The position numbers and the translations under genes were made by a program. Positions 60,362-64,000 of a DNA stretch of 64,000 nucleotides are shown piece after piece. This DNA comes from Entamoeba invadens IP1. Lineage: Eukaryota; Evosea; Mastigamoebida; Endamoebidae. The stretch is taken from NCBI RefSeq assembly GCF_000330505.1, contig NW_004440286.1:392449-456448 (forward strand), in the 5' to 3' direction. Below the pieces are notes generated by a model that did not search any database, was not told the DNA's origin, and saw nothing but the letters and a program-made list of their open reading frames with translations. Position 1 is the first letter of the stretch; each line of letters begins with the position of its first letter.

Positions 60362-62677
60362 ATGTTTTTTGTGTTACTGATCACCACATTCTTCCTAATT
60401 GTGAAGAGCTGCAACTTTGAAATGGATGTATATGGGTGTTTGACAGTTACAAAACCTGATTTATGTGTTGGGGAAGTAATTATCCCGAGCAGCTACTCAT
60501 GTGTATCTGAATATGCATTTTTGAATCAAAACCTTCTTGAAAAAATCACATTTGAAACGACAAGTGCAGTTGTTTTAAAAAAGAACGCATTTTTGAATTG
60601 TACGTCACTTACAGACGTTCTTTTTAAAAACGATAAAATGCTCACCCTCTACGCAAATTGTTTTGAAAATTGCACTTCATTGGTCCACATTTCAGGGTTT
60701 TCAAAATATGGAGCGTATGGCGAACGGATCTTCAAAAATTGTGGATTTGTCGAATTCGACTTACATGGACTCGTGATCCTTCCTCTTGGGTTTCTCGAGC
60801 AGAATATTCATCTTGAGAAGTTGGTCAATGGAAACAGTGTAGTGACTTATGGCATCAAGTCTCTTTATAATTGTGAGAACTTGAAAACACTCCCCTTGTC
60901 TTCTTCGAATCAATACAACTTTGGCGACTCTGCATTTGAAGGGTGTACAAGTTTAACTGCTTTTCCAGCTGTCAAAAGTTTTGATATGGGTCTTCGAGTA
61001 TTTGCGTACACTGGACTCACTGAATTTGATGTCATGGGAAAGAGCCAAATACCCGCTGGTACATTTTGTGGGTGCGTCAATTTACAAGCAGTGACAAACA
61101 CTGAAAGTGTCACAACAATAGGCGACAATGCGTTTGAAGGTACTCAAATAGTGTCTCTTGAAGTCTCTTCAAATTTGCTTGATATTGGAAATGCGTCATT
61201 TAAAGACTGTGCTAAATTTAAAGGCTTTTCCAACGAAGTCAAAGTCTCAAACATAGGAGAATCCGCCTTCGAGAATTGCAAAGTCTTAGAACAATTTGAC
61301 ATCAATGGACTCGAGTCGATCTACAAAAACACATTCAAAAATTGTGTCTCATTAAAGAAGTTGTTAAACACCGACAACGCGAATTTGGTCGGTGAAAGTG
61401 CCTTTGAAAATTGCGTTCAACTGACACAAATAATTCTTTATACGGATAATGGTCGTAATCCAAATAAAATAGCATCAATGGAAATCGACACGGAAACTGC
61501 TTTTTCAAAAAAAGTTGTGAAACTCAGCCAAAGGTCATTTTTTGGATGTGAAAATTTGGAGACAATTACCGCAAATTTGTTCGTAACTTTTGCGCCAGAG
61601 GCGTTTTCGGGATGTTCAAAATTGCGAAGTGTGACGATTGAAAGCAGTTTTATATTGCCAGTCTCTTTGTTTGAAAATTGCACGTCATTAGAGTCTATTA
61701 CAAACTCCGAAAAAGTTCGTGTTATCGGCGAAAAGTGTTTTTGTGGGTGTGAGGCACTTGTGTTACACAAATTACCAAAACTCAAAACCATTGGGAGGTT
61801 TGCATTTGAACGAACGACAAAGATGAGTGACGTTTCGTTATACAATTCACTTCAAGTAGTTGGACAAGAACCATTCAAAGATAGCGGACTCAAAACCATC
61901 TATTTTCATGGAAATAATGACGTTATATTTAGTGGTTTTCCATTGCAAAATATTTCTATTTATGTTAAAGAGGGTTACGTGTCAGAGACTTTTTGTGGCG
62001 AATTTGTGAAGAAGTTGAAGTGTTTAACGAGTGAATATATTAACATGGGGAAGTGTGAAAAATGTGCAGATGGGTATAGGACAGAAGATGGAGTCTCTGG
62101 AATTTGTGATATGAAAAATGAATGTGATAACATTAGTATGTCTTGTGAAGAGTGTGACACAACGCGATGTATAAAATGTGCTGATGGGTATTACACTGCA
62201 GAAGGAAAGTGTGTTTTGTGTAATTTGGAGAACTGTTCGTCATGTTTATCTGATACAAAATGTGATGTCTGTGATTTGGGGTATTTCTCACAACTTGGTG
62301 TTTGTGTAAAATGTGAGGAAAACTGTGCAAGTTGTGAAAAGGATGAGTGTTTCTTGTGTGTAAAAGGTGCATTCTATTTGGTTGATGGGAAATGCGAAAA
62401 TTGTTCTTTGCATTGTACAAAATGTGGGTCAGCAACGGAGTGTGAATCTTGTGAAGAAAATTATGAAACAGTGAATGGGTATTGCAAATTGATCGATAAC
62501 AATTCACAGACTTCTGGTTCAAAGTTTGATTCTTCATGTAATAGTGAAAGTAATACTAAGAGTGATGGCGTTGTCGAACATAGTAGCACAAATCAAGTTG
62601 ACTCTTCGTCTGGAAGTTATCATTCAGTTTTAGGTTATACAACGATATTTGCTTTTATTATATTGATCTTGTGTTAA
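60362..62677 (+). CDS. BspA-like leucine-rich surface protein with cysteine-rich repeats and a GPI-type C-terminus
   Basis: The start is ATG 60362, giving 771 residues. Residues 1-17 are a signal peptide (MFFVLLITTFFLIVKSC). Residues 25-570 hold over twenty BspA/TpLRR-type repeats with the pattern AFENCTSLxxIxI (for example ENCTSLVHISGF, AFEGCTSLTAFP, FENCTSLESITN). Residues 585-735 are a cysteine-rich furin/EGF-like region of CxxC units (EKCADGY, CEECDTTRCIKCADGYY, CASCEKDECFLC). The end is a Ser-rich stalk and a hydrophobic stretch (GYTTIFAFIILILC) with no cytosolic tail, the layout of a GPI-anchored protein. BspA-like proteins are an expanded family in Entamoeba and Trichomonas, implicated in adhesion. 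The CxxC module next to them recalls diplomonad-type variant surface proteins. Confidence 0.93.
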   Translation: MFFVLLITTFFLIVKSCNFEMDVYGCLTVTKPDLCVGEVIIPSSYSCVSEYAFLNQNLLEKITFETTSAVVLKKNAFLNCTSLTDVLFKNDKMLTLYANCFENCTSLVHISGFSKYGAYGERIFKNCGFVEFDLHGLVILPLGFLEQNIHLEKLVNGNSVVTYGIKSLYNCENLKTLPLSSSNQYNFGDSAFEGCTSLTAFPAVKSFDMGLRVFAYTGLTEFDVMGKSQIPAGTFCGCVNLQAVTNTESVTTIGDNAFEGTQIVSLEVSSNLLDIGNASFKDCAKFKGFSNEVKVSNIGESAFENCKVLEQFDINGLESIYKNTFKNCVSLKKLLNTDNANLVGESAFENCVQLTQIILYTDNGRNPNKIASMEIDTETAFSKKVVKLSQRSFFGCENLETITANLFVTFAPEAFSGCSKLRSVTIESSFILPVSLFENCTSLESITNSEKVRVIGEKCFCGCEALVLHKLPKLKTIGRFAFERTTKMSDVSLYNSLQVVGQEPFKDSGLKTIYFHGNNDVIFSGFPLQNISIYVKEGYVSETFCGEFVKKLKCLTSEYINMGKCEKCADGYRTEDGVSGICDMKNECDNISMSCEECDTTRCIKCADGYYTAEGKCVLCNLENCSSCLSDTKCDVCDLGYFSQLGVCVKCEENCASCEKDECFLCVKGAFYLVDGKCENCSLHCTKCGSATECESCEENYETVNGYCKLIDNNSQTSGSKFDSSCNSESNTKSDGVVEHSSTNQVDSSSGSYHSVLGYTTIFAFIILILC

Positions 62678-63176
62678 TGTTGTTTTATTTTTATTTCTTT
62701 TTTGTTATTGTAGTGTTTCTATCATTGATTTAAAGACATTATCGCAACAATGCGATAAAGCGTATTAAAAATAGTTTCAATGTTAAAAAGACACAAATTG
62801 AAACTAATGGAAGTTAACAACGATCTTATTTTTTTGATAACAAATAAATGACATTACCAAAAACCCAAAATAAGCATTTAAATTATTTACACAATGGAGT
62901 CAGTCATGTATAATTAACAATATTTAAAGTTATAAACTTGTTTTACTTTGAAACCAAGTTGATTTGCACAATAACAAACATGCAAAAAGCACAGAATTTA
63001 CAATAATTTTTTGATATATGTACTTACTTATTTCTCAATATTGAATTTATTTTTGTGTACCCATTATTGTTATCTAAATATAAATTGTAAACGTTTTGAG
63101 GATAATCCCAAAATAAGTCTTATTTGTATATAAAATTAGAATGTTTCAAACAAACAAAAACTTCTTTTTCATATTC
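62678..63176. other. spacer with two consecutive 3' hairpins
   Basis: TTATCGCA-ACAA-TGCGATAA (62739-62758) is a perfect 8-bp stem with a four-base loop, followed by AGTTTCAAT ... ATTGAAACT (62773-62805), a 9-bp stem. Both sit 60-130 bp after the BspA stop and could act in 3' end formation. The rest is A/T-rich. An upstream ATG at 63141 is in frame with the next gene but adds only a hydrophobic leader. Confidence 0.5.
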
Positions 63177-63659
63177 ATGACTTTCGAATTGGGAGCAAAA
63201 AGTCTGTTTCATCAATATGACGTTGGTGACAAGGGGTATTTAACACGTTTTGAATTTGTAGAGGCAATAAGGTCATATTTAGAAGTATCAAATGAATACG
63301 ATAGACTCTTTGAGATGGTATTTGTCTACATTGATTCTAAGGGATTCTTGAATAAAAAAGAGAACAAAATGACAAAGAAAGAATTTACCATTGTAATAAA
63401 AGCTCTTCCAGAGACCCAAGATTCAAAGACAGAACGTTTAGCTGAGATGATATTTGGTCTTTGTGGTGTTAAAAAAGAAGGCTATTTAAATAAATATAAA
63501 TTTGCAGTCTTCATTCAATCTGCTTCCGAACGAATCAAATTGAATCCAAGAGCCCACAGACTGTATTTCTCAACAGCAGACAAGAAAGTGACCGGTAAAG
63601 TTCATCTAAAAGAATTTCATACATGGCTCTTCACTGTTTTTTTGAAAAAGTTGGAATGA
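63177..63659 (+). CDS. EF-hand-like calcium-sensor-type protein
   Basis: From ATG 63177 (MTFELGAKSLFHQYDV) the protein has 160 residues. An in-frame ATG at 63141 would add 12 residues (MFQTNKNFFFIF). Helix-loop-helix units can be read at LFHQYDVGDKGYLTRFEFVE, EMVFVYIDSKGFLNKKENKM, IFGLCGVKKEGYLNKYKFAV and LYFSTADKKVTGKVHLKEF. The loops keep glycine and a hydrophobic residue at expected positions (DKGYLT, KEGYLN), but many calcium-ligating Asp/Glu are missing, so only the first and perhaps fourth hand could bind calcium. This pattern is common among Entamoeba EF-hand proteins. The role is unknown. Confidence 0.75.
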   Translation: MTFELGAKSLFHQYDVGDKGYLTRFEFVEAIRSYLEVSNEYDRLFEMVFVYIDSKGFLNKKENKMTKKEFTIVIKALPETQDSKTERLAEMIFGLCGVKKEGYLNKYKFAVFIQSASERIKLNPRAHRLYFSTADKKVTGKVHLKEFHTWLFTVFLKKLE

Positions 63660-64000
63660 ATAATAAATGTTGTTTATATTTTGTTATTTGTTTGTTATTT
63701 CACATTTAAAAACATTTATTTTGTATTGCCAAAATATTATTTTTTCAAAGAAAACAGACAATTACAATTATAATATTGTGAATTATTAATTATAGTAATT
63801 TTAATAAAATATGAAATTTTAACTTTGTTTTTATTGTGGCAATTTTGATGTCAATACTTCATAATATTAATGTTAATGACTTTTTTAATTAATTAAGTAA
63901 CATGTTTTTAAAACTGTACACAAACAAATTATAACAAAGAGTTTATTTATTATCATTTTAAAATAAGATGAATAAGATTGTCTGTTGAATAATGAAACTT
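63660..64000. other. A/T-rich spacer to the window end
   Basis: Only A/T sequence is seen, with no gene start, RNA gene or repeat of note. Confidence 0.4.

Overview
The window looks like a scaffold piece from an Entamoeba genome, most probably Entamoeba invadens. The DNA is very AT-rich, with coding islands separated by nearly pure A/T spacers. Introns are short and mostly begin GTTTGT. Leaders before the ATG are short. The gene set also fits: a chitinase with an eight-cysteine chitin-binding domain and a Glu/Ser/Pro linker, a flavodiiron protein, a BspA-like leucine-rich surface protein, ankyrin and TBC proteins, and TA-flanked DNA transposons. The genus call is firm and the species call is an inference. 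Three runs of exactly 100 N (2778-2877, 39488-39587, 55856-55955) are scaffold gaps.

Layout. 0-5 kb: a partial gene, a type I surface protein, a damaged small gene around a gap, and a PP2C phosphatase. 6-11 kb: a complete Tigger/pogo-like transposon broken by an 8-bp tandem duplication, a small conserved-looking gene, a flavodiiron protein with a one-base frameshift, and a 191-bp MITE. 11-25 kb: the first member of an unrecognised paralogous family, a long ankyrin protein, an ankyrin-TBC fusion, an Hsp110-like Hsp70, a tiny acidic protein, chitinase, and a myristoylation-type LRR protein. 25-36 kb: a Snf7-like/coiled-coil/DnaJ-C-like protein, a four-helix membrane protein in three exons, an SCP-type phosphatase, an acid-sphingomyelinase-like phosphodiesterase, and a long coiled-coil protein with a DnaJ-C-like domain. 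37-46 kb: the second family member, a small membrane protein, a TBC protein cut by a gap, a CRIB protein with a WASP-type acidic tail and a MITE in its promoter, a HAD phosphatase and a Trf4-type nucleotidyltransferase. 46-64 kb: the third family member, a third DnaJ-C-like protein, a secreted coiled-coil protein, Pescadillo, an NHL propeller protein, an F-box/LRR-like protein, URM1 (two exons), a 909-bp TIR element, VTA1, a BspA-like GPI-type protein and an EF-hand-like protein.

How the genes relate. Vesicle traffic and membrane remodelling are well represented: two TBC Rab-GAPs, the ESCRT regulator VTA1 and a Snf7-like protein. The most unusual content is (i) three proteins lacking a J domain but carrying what reads as an Hsp40/DnaJ C-terminal substrate-binding domain, one of them fused to a Snf7-like ESCRT-III domain; (ii) a three-member unrecognised family spread over 36 kb; and (iii) a CRIB-to-acidic-tail Arp2/3 activator candidate without an EVH1 domain. 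No rRNA, tRNA, CRISPR array or operon-like structure was seen. Genes are single transcription units on both strands.
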